Positions 16,113-24,265 of a stretch of 64,000 nucleotides of DNA are shown here, piece after piece; the first letter of the stretch is position 1, and every line of letters begins with the position of its first letter. Origin of the DNA: CAZJHD01 sp964545855 (GTDB taxonomy: Bacteria > Planctomycetota > UBA1135 > JACQFD01); assembly GCA_964545855.1 (NCBI GenBank), contig CAZJHD010000004.1, positions 83,726 to 147,725 of the forward strand, written 5' to 3'. The position numbers and the translations under genes were made by a program. The notes below the pieces were generated by a model that saw only the letters and a program-made list of their open reading frames with translations, did no database searches and had not been told where the DNA came from.

Positions 16113-17116
16113 CGCGGGCGCGGCCTCCCGGCGAGACGATCGCGCGCGCGAGCGCCGCGCTGGGGGCGGGAAGCCTGCTCCTCCTCGGAGCCAGCCGGCT
16201 GCCGCCGTCCCTTCGCTGGCCTTTCACGCTCGCCGGCGAACTCGAGCCATGGTGGCTCGCGAGCGGCGTCGTCCTGGGGCTCGCCGCCGCCGCCGTGCCC
16301 GCGTGGAGGGGTCTCCGGGCGGCGCGGATCGCAGTCACGCTCTGGCTCGTCGCGGCGACCGTCGGTGCCGGCGTCCACGGGCCAGCGCTGTTTAGGCCCT
16401 CAAGCGAGCTGCCGGCGCATCCCGAGCCCGGCGTCCTGCGCGCGGTGACCTGGAACCTCGGCGATCGCATCGCCGATCCGTCGCGCGCTACCGAGCGCCT
16501 GCGCGATCTCGATGCCGACCTCGTGGGGCTCCAGGAGGTGGCGCGGGGCGTCCGCGATCGCATCGAGCGGGATCTCGCGAGCACGTACCCGACGCGGCTC
16601 GATCTCGGCGAGGGTCTCGAGGGGACCATGCTGCTCGCGAAGCTCCCCCTCGTGCGACGCGAGGACGTCGCTCCTCCCGGCTTCCGTCCGGTCCTCCGGG
16701 CCCGGCTGCGCGATGGCGCCGCGGAGGTCGAGGTCCTCGTCGTCCACCTCTCTCCACGAACGGCGCTCCTCGGATCGGCGACCCGCCGGGGCACCGACGT
16801 TCAGGTGCTCGTGGCCGCCGCTCCCCCCGGCCGTTCGTCGATCCTGCTCGGCGACCTGAACGCGACGCGGCGCAACGGCGCCTTCGAGAAGCTCCTCGAG
16901 GCCGGATGGCGCGACGCCTTCGCGGAGTCGGGCCGCGGTGCCGGGCTCACCTTCCCCATTCCGGGTCGATGGCGCTCCGTCCCCCTGGGCCCCCTCGTCG
17001 GCATCGACCACGTGCTCCACGGTCCGGACTTCGAGGCCGTGGGGGCCTCCGTCTGCGCCGACGGCGGGTCCGATCACCTCCCTGTCGCCGCCGATCTCCG
17101 CCGCCGTTCGGGGTGA
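16109..17116 (+). CDS. Membrane protein with endonuclease/exonuclease/phosphatase domain
   Basis: About 335 residues. Two or three hydrophobic segments (within residues 10-90) precede an EEP-fold domain with AVTWNLGDRI, VGLQEV, ILLGDLNAT, GIDHVL and GGSDHLPV, which carry the Asn, Glu, Asp/Asn and His residues of the DNase I-like active site. Members hydrolyse phosphodiesters in nucleic acids or lipids; the membrane anchor suggests an extracytoplasmic site. The start is unusual: no in-frame ATG, GTG or TTG lies between the preceding gene and the first hydrophobic segment. A CTG at 16109 overlaps the upstream TGA and has AAGGAG 11 nt before it, so I place the start there with caution. Confidence 0.8.
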   Translation: MTRARPPGETIARASAALGAGSLLLLGASRLPPSLRWPFTLAGELEPWWLASGVVLGLAAAAVPAWRGLRAARIAVTLWLVAATVGAGVHGPALFRPSSELPAHPEPGVLRAVTWNLGDRIADPSRATERLRDLDADLVGLQEVARGVRDRIERDLASTYPTRLDLGEGLEGTMLLAKLPLVRREDVAPPGFRPVLRARLRDGAAEVEVLVVHLSPRTALLGSATRRGTDVQVLVAAAPPGRSSILLGDLNATRRNGAFEKLLEAGWRDAFAESGRGAGLTFPIPGRWRSVPLGPLVGIDHVLHGPDFEAVGASVCADGGSDHLPVAADLRRRSG

Positions 17117-17214
17117 ACCTTGCCGGGTCGCGCTGGAACGGGCCAAGGCGTTGGCGTATCCCTGCGGCCGCGCGTGCCCCGTCCGCACGCCGATCCCGAG
17201 ACGGCACGACCTCC

Positions 17215-17955
17215 ATGCTCGCCTTCCTCTTCATCGACCCCCTCTGGCTGCTCTTCGCGATTCCCGGCGCCATCTTCGCCGGCATCGCCCAGTGGCGCGT
17301 CCGGAGCGCCTTCCACAAGTGGTCCCAGGTGCGTGCCTCGCGCGGGCTCACCGGCGCGCAGGCGGCCGCGGAGGTGCTCCGCGGCGCGGGCATCGACGAC
17401 GTCAAGATCGAGCAGGTCGGAGGCTTCCTCTCCGATCACTACGACCCGACCTCGAAGACCCTGCGGCTCTCGCCGGCGAACTTCGACGGCCGCTCCGTGG
17501 CGGCGGTCGGCGTCGCCGCCCACGAGGCGGGCCACGCCATCCAGCACGCCGACGGCTACGTGCCCCTCGGGATCCGCAGCGCCATCGTCCCGATCGCCTC
17601 CGTGGGCTCGCAGCTCGCGTTCCCGATCATCTTCGTGGGAGCCCTCCTCGCGACCCTGGTTCCCGTGGCCGGGCGTTTCGGCGGTCTCCTCGTGCTCGGT
17701 GGGATCTGCATCTTCTCGGTGGCCGTCCTCTTCCAGCTCGTGACGGTGCCGGTCGAGATCGACGCCTCGCGCCGCGCCTATGCGGCGCTCTCGAGTCGGG
17801 GGATGATCGTCGGCGACGAGGGGGATGGCGTGCGGGCCGTGCTCCGCGCGGCGGCCTGGACCTACGTGGCCGCCGCGGCGGCGGCCATCCTCCAGCTCCT
17901 CTACTTCGTCCTCCGCTACGGCCATCTGATCTCGGGCGGCGGCCGGCGAGACTGA
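17215..17955 (+). CDS. YugP-like neutral zinc metallopeptidase, membrane
   Basis: A 246-residue membrane protein of the Zn_peptidase_2 (YugP) family. A hydrophobic N-terminus (LFIDPLWLLFAIPGAIFAGI) is followed by a cytoplasmic domain with HEAGHAIQHA, the zinc motif at 103-107. Two hydrophobic hairpins follow (about 120-180), then VPVEIDASRRAYAAL, which carries the typical EIDAS ligand/helix motif, and a last membrane segment near 215-235. Length and motif order match the family. Substrates of YugP proteins are not known; a role in membrane-protein turnover is inferred. Start ATG at 17215 without obvious Shine-Dalgarno. Confidence 0.9.
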   Translation: MLAFLFIDPLWLLFAIPGAIFAGIAQWRVRSAFHKWSQVRASRGLTGAQAAAEVLRGAGIDDVKIEQVGGFLSDHYDPTSKTLRLSPANFDGRSVAAVGVAAHEAGHAIQHADGYVPLGIRSAIVPIASVGSQLAFPIIFVGALLATLVPVAGRFGGLLVLGGICIFSVAVLFQLVTVPVEIDASRRAYAALSSRGMIVGDEGDGVRAVLRAAAWTYVAAAAAAILQLLYFVLRYGHLISGGGRRD

Positions 17956-18118
17956 GGGACCGGCGCGGCGCTGCGCTTCCGCCGGTGGCCCGAGGCCCCG
18001 CCGGCCGCTGGAGGGCCGCTTGCACCGCGAGCGCCCGTGCCCAAAACTTCTTCGTCGCGGAGCCGTAGACCGGCCCGCGTCCGGGGATCGAGTCGCAACC
18101 GACGTCGATCCCTCCGGA

Positions 18119-18688
18119 ATGGGCCCCACCGACGAAGACCTCGTGCACCGCTACCGTCACGGCGACGACTCTGCCTTCGAGGCGCTCCTCGAACGCCACG
18201 GATCGGGCGCCCTGCGCTTCGCACGTCATCTGGTGGGCGAGATCCACTCCGCCGAGGAGGTCGTGCAGGACTGCTTCGTGAAGCTCATCACCGTCGCACG
18301 CCGCGGCGGCTTCGATCCGGCGCGCGGGCGCTTCGCGCCGTTCTTCTTCCGCATGATCCGCAACCAGGCGCTCGACCGGCTCCGCGCCCGCGGGCCCCGG
18401 GGGACGATCCACCCCGACCTGCCGAACCCCGACGGGACGGAGGCGTCGCACGACGCCATTCGCAACGAGCGCCGCGCGGAGGTCCGTGCGCTGGTGGGAC
18501 GCCTGCCGGAGAACGAGCGATCGGCCATCGTTCTGCGCGAGTTCGAGGGCATGAGCTACCGCGAGATCGCGGAGACGATGGACGCCAATCTGGAGACCGT
18601 GAAGACGTGGATCTTCCGCGCGCGTCGGCGCATCCAGGAGGCCTGGATGGCGGCCCACGCCGAGGAGGGCGATCCCCGTGCGCTGTGA
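18119..18688 (+). CDS. ECF RNA polymerase sigma factor
   Basis: A 189-residue group IV sigma factor. Region 2 spans about 10-85 (DLVHRYRHGDDSAFEALLER to FFFRMIRNQALDRLR, with the -10-recognition helix EEVVQDCFVKL). Region 4 spans about 120-175, with LPENERSAIVLREFEGMSYREIA as its helix-turn-helix. The gene overlaps the following anti-sigma gene by 11 bp, so the two are coupled. The regulon cannot be seen; ECF factors commonly autoregulate. An alternative long frame upstream is Arg-rich shadow. Confidence 0.92.
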   Translation: MGPTDEDLVHRYRHGDDSAFEALLERHGSGALRFARHLVGEIHSAEEVVQDCFVKLITVARRGGFDPARGRFAPFFFRMIRNQALDRLRARGPRGTIHPDLPNPDGTEASHDAIRNERRAEVRALVGRLPENERSAIVLREFEGMSYREIAETMDANLETVKTWIFRARRRIQEAWMAAHAEEGDPRAL

Positions 18689-19367
18689 GGAGCTCGCGGC
18701 GGACCTGTCCGCCTACCTCGACGGAGAGTGCGGCCCGGCCGAGAGAGGCCGCGTCTCGGCCCACCTGGAGGACTGCGCGGCCTGCAACGAGACCCTCCTC
18801 GCATGGCGGCAAGTATCGGATCGGCTTCGACGAGAGGGAGCCGACGCAGGCGTCGACACAGACGCCGACGCCCTGGCGCCCATGCGGAGCGCCGTCGCGC
18901 GCGAGCTCGCCTGGGTCTCGGCGGAGCGGTTCCGCGTCGTGCCCCCGCCCAAGGCGCGCCCGGGAGTCGGTCTCGCCTGGGCGCCTCTCGTGCTCGCCGC
19001 CGGCGCCCTGTTGGCGGCGGGATTCCTGTTCCCGGTGGCGCACGCCGAGGAGGAGGTGCGCCGCATCGTCGATCTGGAGGACCGCAATCGCGCGGAGGTG
19101 ATCCGGCAGCTGGTCGCGACCGACGCGCTGCGGCTCGAGATCGCCGCCGCGGCCCTGCGGGCGCGTGCCTTCGGGTTCGACGCCTCGCAGCTGGCGACGC
19201 TCGACGCGGAGGCCGACGCGCTCCTCGCGGAGACCCATCGCCTGCAGGACCGGCTCGCCGAGCTGCAGACGCGCATGCTGCGGGAGGGTCTCCTGGCCGT
19301 ACCCGAGAGCGACTCCGACGCCCCCGCCCCCGCTGCCCCGAGGGTTCGCCGTGCGACCCCGAGGTAG
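18678..19367 (+). CDS. Zinc-finger anti-sigma factor, single-pass membrane
   Basis: A 229-residue protein with an N-terminal zf-HC2 (ZAS) domain: H29-x3-C33-x2-C36 within SAHLEDCAACNE. One membrane segment lies at about 107-125 (APLVLAAGALLAAGFLFPV), followed by an extracytoplasmic, helical, Leu/Ala/Glu-rich region with DRLAELQTRML. It should sequester the partner ECF factor at the membrane and release it upon an envelope signal. The GTG start is supported by GAGGAGG about 9 nt upstream inside the sigma gene. It overlaps the next gene by 17 bp. Confidence 0.88.
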   Translation: MRCEELAADLSAYLDGECGPAERGRVSAHLEDCAACNETLLAWRQVSDRLRREGADAGVDTDADALAPMRSAVARELAWVSAERFRVVPPPKARPGVGLAWAPLVLAAGALLAAGFLFPVAHAEEEVRRIVDLEDRNRAEVIRQLVATDALRLEIAAAALRARAFGFDASQLATLDAEADALLAETHRLQDRLAELQTRMLREGLLAVPESDSDAPAPAAPRVRRATPR

Positions 19368-20952
19368 CCGTGCCCGTGGGCGCGGCCTCGTGGCGCGCGC
19401 GGGCCTCGTCGCGGCGGGCATCGTCTGCGGCGCCGTGCCGCACGCCCAGCAGGTTCCCGCGGCCTCCACGGCCGACGAGCTCGCAGGGATCCGCGTCGCC
19501 CTCGACCTCGCCTGCGCATCCGTCGAGGACCGCGTCACCGAGATCCTCCGGACGCTCGATCGGCAGACCCTGGCCGGCGAGGTCCTCGAACGCTTCGGGA
19601 TCGACGGCGAGGGGCTCGAGAGCGTGCTCCGTCTCCAGTCCGGTCTGCTGCAGAGGGGCTTGCCCCCGGCGACCGAGTCGGACACGCAGGCGCTGCTCGA
19701 CGAGGCCGAGAAGCGGGCCGCGCTGCTGATCGAGCCGGAAGCGGTGCCGCCGGTGATGCAGTGGATGCGCGCGCGTCACATGGCCGTCCGGGGCTCCGTC
19801 GTCGATCTGACGCGCTTCGTCACCGACGCGGCCGACTCGACGATGCAGCTCGGGACGCGCACCGCGGCGCTCACGATCCACGCGCACCAGGACCTCGTGG
19901 CGGCGCTCGGTCCTTCCGCCGCGGCCGAGAAGGAGGAGGAGGCGCTGGTCCTGCGTGCGGAGGCTCTGTCCCGCTACCTCGCCGACCGTCTCGACCGATT
20001 CCGGGTGCAGATCGACCGGGACGCGTGGCTCGCCGAGGCCCGACAGCGATTCGCGTTCACCGACGCCGAGACGGCTTCGATGCGCGAGATCCTCGGCCGG
20101 CTCGACGAAGCCGCGCCCGTGACGCAGCCGAGCCTCGATTCGGGTCCGGCCCTCATGGAATGCGACCGCGAGGTGGCCGAGCTCCTCGGCGTCGGCCGCG
20201 CGCGCGACGCGACGGCCTGGGTTCGCGAGCGGCATGCTCGGGGGAGGGGCGCCGTCCTGGAGCTCGAGGTGGCGTCCCAAGACCTGCGCAAGCAATGGGA
20301 GGAGATCGGTGCGCGGGGCACGAAGGGCGCGCCGGCCGATTCCGGTCCCGCCGACGCCGTGCGACGCAGCCTCGTGCTCCGGAGATCCGCGGAGCGCATC
20401 GCCCTCGAGGCCTCGGAACGGATCGAGAGGGCCCTCGAGAGGCTCGAGCCCGTCGCGCCCGACCTCCACCGCACGCTGCTCGCCTCGCATCGCGCCACGA
20501 GGGCGCAGTTCGTGGGCTTCCTGAAGCGGGCGCAATGGTCCCACGACGACACCCTGGAGAAGCTCGACCGGGCGGTCGCCATGCGGGAGGCGAGCCGGGC
20601 CGACGCGCTCGCGAGCCTCGAGAGAGCGCTCGTCGCCTTCGAGGCGGCGCGGTCGAACCCGGCTCGGGAGTGGGAGAGGGACGTGCGGAGGCTCGTCGCG
20701 GACTCGTCGAGGTCCCTCGTCGGACTCGCCGAGTCGAAGGACCAGGTGCTGAAGGCTCGCATCGCCGCCGTGCGCGCCGTGTGGCTCGAGGCGCGGCCGC
20801 TCGATCGGGCGCGGGGTCTCGCGGATCGCGAGAGGGCCCGCATGCGCACGGACCGGGAGAAGGAGCGGGAGGAGCTCGAGCGAACGGCTGCGGCGATCGA
20901 CCGGCTCCGCACGCGCCTCGATGCGCTGACGCCCGCGGGCCGCGGTCGCTGA
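19351..20952 (+). CDS. Secreted coiled-coil protein of the sigma/anti-sigma operon
   Basis: A 533-residue protein starting at a GTG (19351) with AGGG 6 nt upstream and overlapping the anti-sigma stop. The N-terminus is arginine-rich with a hydrophobic core (LVARAGLVAAGIVCGAVPHA) ending before QQVPAAS, a signal peptide. The rest is strongly helical, rich in Ala/Glu/Arg/Leu, with long coiled-coil stretches, notably 240-270 and 440-525. No catalytic motif seen. Being locked by overlaps to a sigma/anti-sigma pair, it is plausibly the periplasmic sensor or ligand of the membrane anti-sigma factor, or the target of the stress response. Confidence 0.78.
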   Translation: MRPRGSRARGRGLVARAGLVAAGIVCGAVPHAQQVPAASTADELAGIRVALDLACASVEDRVTEILRTLDRQTLAGEVLERFGIDGEGLESVLRLQSGLLQRGLPPATESDTQALLDEAEKRAALLIEPEAVPPVMQWMRARHMAVRGSVVDLTRFVTDAADSTMQLGTRTAALTIHAHQDLVAALGPSAAAEKEEEALVLRAEALSRYLADRLDRFRVQIDRDAWLAEARQRFAFTDAETASMREILGRLDEAAPVTQPSLDSGPALMECDREVAELLGVGRARDATAWVRERHARGRGAVLELEVASQDLRKQWEEIGARGTKGAPADSGPADAVRRSLVLRRSAERIALEASERIERALERLEPVAPDLHRTLLASHRATRAQFVGFLKRAQWSHDDTLEKLDRAVAMREASRADALASLERALVAFEAARSNPAREWERDVRRLVADSSRSLVGLAESKDQVLKARIAAVRAVWLEARPLDRARGLADRERARMRTDREKEREELERTAAAIDRLRTRLDALTPAGRGR

Positions 20953-21040
20953 GCGCGCGATTCCACGGGGCGGTGCCTTCGCTCCGCCTTGCACCCGCTG
21001 GTCGCGACGGCGAGACTCCCGGCCCACCCGCCGCTCGCAC

Positions 21041-24000
21041 TTGAGAGACACCCCGGATCCCGCGGGGGCGTGGCCCTGGGTCGATCGGCGCTGGGCGTTC
21101 GCGACCCACGGCATCGACTCGGCCCTGGCCGCGCTCCTCCTCGTCGTCTCGCTCCACGCGGCGGTCACGGCCGTCGAGATCGGTCGAGGTCCCGCGGAGC
21201 TCTTCCCGGCCTTCGGCGCGGCCGCCTTGGCGGGGATCGCTGCGGCTGCCCTGCTCGCCCTCGTCCGCGGCCGTCCGCTCCCGGACGTGCGCGCCGTCGT
21301 GGCCTGCGTCGCCGGCGCGGCCTCCTTCGCCTTCTTCGCGGGCGACGTCTCGGCGACGGCGACCGTCGCCGAGGCGGGCCGGCCGCCGGAACTCCGCTCC
21401 GTCTATCTCGCGGCGACGGCGGCTCTGTCCTTCGTCCTGGGATGGGTCGTGCCGGTCCGTCCCGTGGAGGGTCTCCTCGTCGCGGCGATGGTCTTCGCGG
21501 CCCCCTGGACGCGCGTCCTGCTGCGTTGGGCACCGGATGGATTCGACGTCGCGCCCGTCGCTCTCGCGCTCGCCGCCGCGATCCACGCGCGCACGGCCGA
21601 CGTCGAGCCGTTCCGAGCGCCTCCGCTCGCGCGCCCGGCGCTCCTCTTCGTCGCATGGATCGTCGTCTCGGCGCTCTTCTCGTCGTCGCAGCAGACCTCC
21701 CTGCCAGCCGCGGGCCGCACCGCGGTGCAAGGGCTGGCCTTCGTGACGGCGGCCGAGGTCGTGCTTCGCGGCGGCACCGGCCGCGGGCTCCTCTACGCCT
21801 TCGCGGCGATCGCGACGGCCGTCTCGTGCACGGAGCTCGCGAACGTGGCTCTCTACGCACGGTGGGCCGGTCTCGAGAGCGCCCTCCTTTCGCGACCCTC
21901 CTCCTTCGGCATCCATCCGAACCTGGTCGCGCCCTACGCGGCGATCGGCGCCACGGCGTGCATGGGCGCGCTCCTCTGCGCGCGCACCTGGCCCGGCCGT
22001 TTCGCGGCGGCCGCGGGCTTCGGTGCGGGAGCCGTCTCCGTGCACCTGCACCGATCGGGCGGCGCCACGGCCGCACTCGTCGCCGGCGCCACGGCGGCGC
22101 TCCTGGGCGGCGCGGCGGCGCGGCTCCGGGAGGGACGCGCGACGCGCCTCGCCGCGACCGCCCTGGGCCTCGGAGTGGCCGTGCTTCCGGTCGTCCTCTT
22201 CGCGGGAGCCGTCGCGACGTCCCTCGGCGCGTCGCGGATGGAGGGTGGCGGCGAGAGCGGGCGCATCAACGTGGGGACACGCGTCGAGTTCTGGAACGCC
22301 GCGCGGAGGGCGATGGCGGCGCATCCCGTCGTGGGTCTCGGGCCGCGCAACGTCGAGCCCCATGCGGAGTGGGTCGAGGAGTCGATCGAGGCGAACGTCG
22401 ACTGGTCGAACCACCCGCACGACCTGTTCCTCGAGCTCGGTGAGACGCTCGGGATCCCCGGTCTCGCGGCCTTCGCGCTCCTCGTCGCGGCCGCCGGTCT
22501 CCGGGCCCGCCGCGCGATGCTCCGTCGCGCCGGCGCCGATGCCGGTCTCGCGGCGGCGGCGACGGCGATGCTCGCGGCCTATCTGGTCGATGGACTCTTC
22601 GATCGTGGCTTCGCCGAGTTCGCCGTGGTCTCCGACTCCTTCTGGTTCGCCCTGCTCCTGATCGCGGCGGCGGGAGCGCGGGAGGCGGAAGGGGCGGGCG
22701 TCGTTCCGACGGGCGCGCCCACGATCGCCGTCCGGCTCTCGCTCTCCGTCGCCGCCACGGCGGCGCTCGTGGCCGGGGGCGCGATCCCGCTCGCGTGCAC
22801 GGCCCTCGAGCAGTCGATCCGCTGGATCGACTCGTGGCACGAGCTCCGCACGAAGTACGACAGCCTCCTCGATGCGCCGGGCCGCCGGGGGCGGCTCGAG
22901 TGGGCGCTGGCGATCGCTCCCGCGAGAGCCGACCTCAGGCTCACCTACGCGGAGGCCGCGGCGAGCGATGCCGGAGCGCGGACGAGGGACCACGTCGAGC
23001 GGGCGGTCGGCGACGCGCCCCACAACGCGGCCGTGCTCCAGCGCGCCGCGGCCTCCTACCTCGACGGTCCGATCCCCGCCTCGGAGCGCGATCCACGGAG
23101 GGCCCTCGAGCTCTTCCAGCGTGCGGCGCGGCTCGGCGCGCCCGACGAGCGCGCGCACGCGCACCTCGGTGCGGCACGCTCGCTAGGGATCCTCGGCCGC
23201 GCCGACGAGGCTCTCGTCGCGCTCGGCGAGGCCCTCGCTCTCGCGCCGCGCATGCCGATCTCGGTGCACGGGTTCGGACGGCCCAAGCCGTCGGGTCCCG
23301 AAGGGGCGCCCGACGTCGGGTTCCACGTCTCTCCGGCTCTGTCGCTGTCGGTGCCCCAAGCGCTGCAGCGCTGGATCGCGAGGCACCGAGGCGATCTCGA
23401 CACGAGCTTCGACGCCGCCTGGGGCTCCTTCGCGCGCGTCGCGGAGTGCTACGGGACCATCCTGCGCATCGACGAGGCCGTGGCTCTCCTCGACGAGCTG
23501 GAGCGGCGCGCGCCGACGCCCCGCATGAACATCCCGGCGCTCCGCGCGCAGCTCCGCATGGCGGCCGGACGGAACGAGGAGGCGCTGGCGGATCTCGATC
23601 GCACCGAGGCCGCGGGCGGCTGGACGCCCATGGGGTCGATCTTCCGATCGAGGGCGCTCGAGTCGCTCGGGCGCTTCTCGGAGTCCCGTCGCGAGGTGGA
23701 GCGCATCGACGGAGCGCCCATGGATCTCGCCGGGTGGACCGCCCTCGCGCTGGACGGGTTCCGGCGACGCGCCCTCGGCGCGATGGAGAGGAGCGACCAC
23801 CGCGCGGCGGCGCGCCACTGGGATCTCGCGGCGCGCTGCGCGGGCACGGCTCCGGATCGTCTCGATCTCGCGTGCGAGGCCGCCGGTGCCGAGCTCCGCT
23901 CGTTCCTCGAGACCGGAGACGACTCCGATCTCGGCCGCGTTCGGGCGCGCATGGGGGCGGCCTTCCGGGTGGCGGGGGGCCTCACGTGGGCGGAGCTCGA

Positions 24001-24265
24001 CCCGGCCCGGCTCGAGCAGGCGGGAGCGAGCCTCGCGAGGACGGCCGGCCCGCGGGCGGAGCGTGTCTTCGACCTCGTGCGCGAGAGTCTGCCGGCCGAC
24101 TTCCATGCGGGCTCGATCCTCCTCGTCGTGGGGATGGGGCAGAAGATCCTCGATGCCGCGCGCGCGAACGGGACCGCGCCCGAGGATCGGATCGTCGCGA
24201 TCACCGATTCGCTCCGTCGAATCGCCGAGAGCCTCATGCCGCGGCTCCACCCGGTGGTGCGATGA
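21041..24265 (+). CDS. O-antigen ligase-like membrane protein fused to TPR domain
   Basis: A 1074-residue protein. Residues 25-550 contain about a dozen hydrophobic segments, interrupted by a large loop with RINVGTRVEFWNAARRAMAA and NHPHDLFLELGETLGIPG, which match the Wzy_C/O-antigen ligase signature. Residues 590-1074 are soluble and helical with TPR-like units such as AHAHLGAARSLGILGRADEA and RNEEALADLDRTEAAGG. Fusion of ligase and TPR parts is common in Planctomycetes and Acidobacteria. It likely joins or polymerises surface glycans outside the membrane. The only nearby start is a TTG at 21041, so the N-terminus is less certain. It overlaps the next gene by 4 bp (ATGA). Confidence 0.88.
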   Translation: MRDTPDPAGAWPWVDRRWAFATHGIDSALAALLLVVSLHAAVTAVEIGRGPAELFPAFGAAALAGIAAAALLALVRGRPLPDVRAVVACVAGAASFAFFAGDVSATATVAEAGRPPELRSVYLAATAALSFVLGWVVPVRPVEGLLVAAMVFAAPWTRVLLRWAPDGFDVAPVALALAAAIHARTADVEPFRAPPLARPALLFVAWIVVSALFSSSQQTSLPAAGRTAVQGLAFVTAAEVVLRGGTGRGLLYAFAAIATAVSCTELANVALYARWAGLESALLSRPSSFGIHPNLVAPYAAIGATACMGALLCARTWPGRFAAAAGFGAGAVSVHLHRSGGATAALVAGATAALLGGAAARLREGRATRLAATALGLGVAVLPVVLFAGAVATSLGASRMEGGGESGRINVGTRVEFWNAARRAMAAHPVVGLGPRNVEPHAEWVEESIEANVDWSNHPHDLFLELGETLGIPGLAAFALLVAAAGLRARRAMLRRAGADAGLAAAATAMLAAYLVDGLFDRGFAEFAVVSDSFWFALLLIAAAGAREAEGAGVVPTGAPTIAVRLSLSVAATAALVAGGAIPLACTALEQSIRWIDSWHELRTKYDSLLDAPGRRGRLEWALAIAPARADLRLTYAEAAASDAGARTRDHVERAVGDAPHNAAVLQRAAASYLDGPIPASERDPRRALELFQRAARLGAPDERAHAHLGAARSLGILGRADEALVALGEALALAPRMPISVHGFGRPKPSGPEGAPDVGFHVSPALSLSVPQALQRWIARHRGDLDTSFDAAWGSFARVAECYGTILRIDEAVALLDELERRAPTPRMNIPALRAQLRMAAGRNEEALADLDRTEAAGGWTPMGSIFRSRALESLGRFSESRREVERIDGAPMDLAGWTALALDGFRRRALGAMERSDHRAAARHWDLAARCAGTAPDRLDLACEAAGAELRSFLETGDDSDLGRVRARMGAAFRVAGGLTWAELDPARLEQAGASLARTAGPRAERVFDLVRESLPADFHAGSILLVVGMGQKILDAARANGTAPEDRIVAITDSLRRIAESLMPRLHPVVR

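Noticed and set aside
20153..23164. 1003-residue open frame on the minus strand opposite the coiled-coil and ligase genes
   Set aside because: Arg/Gly/Glu-rich composition and no motif; it is the antisense shadow of well-supported genes in high-GC DNA.
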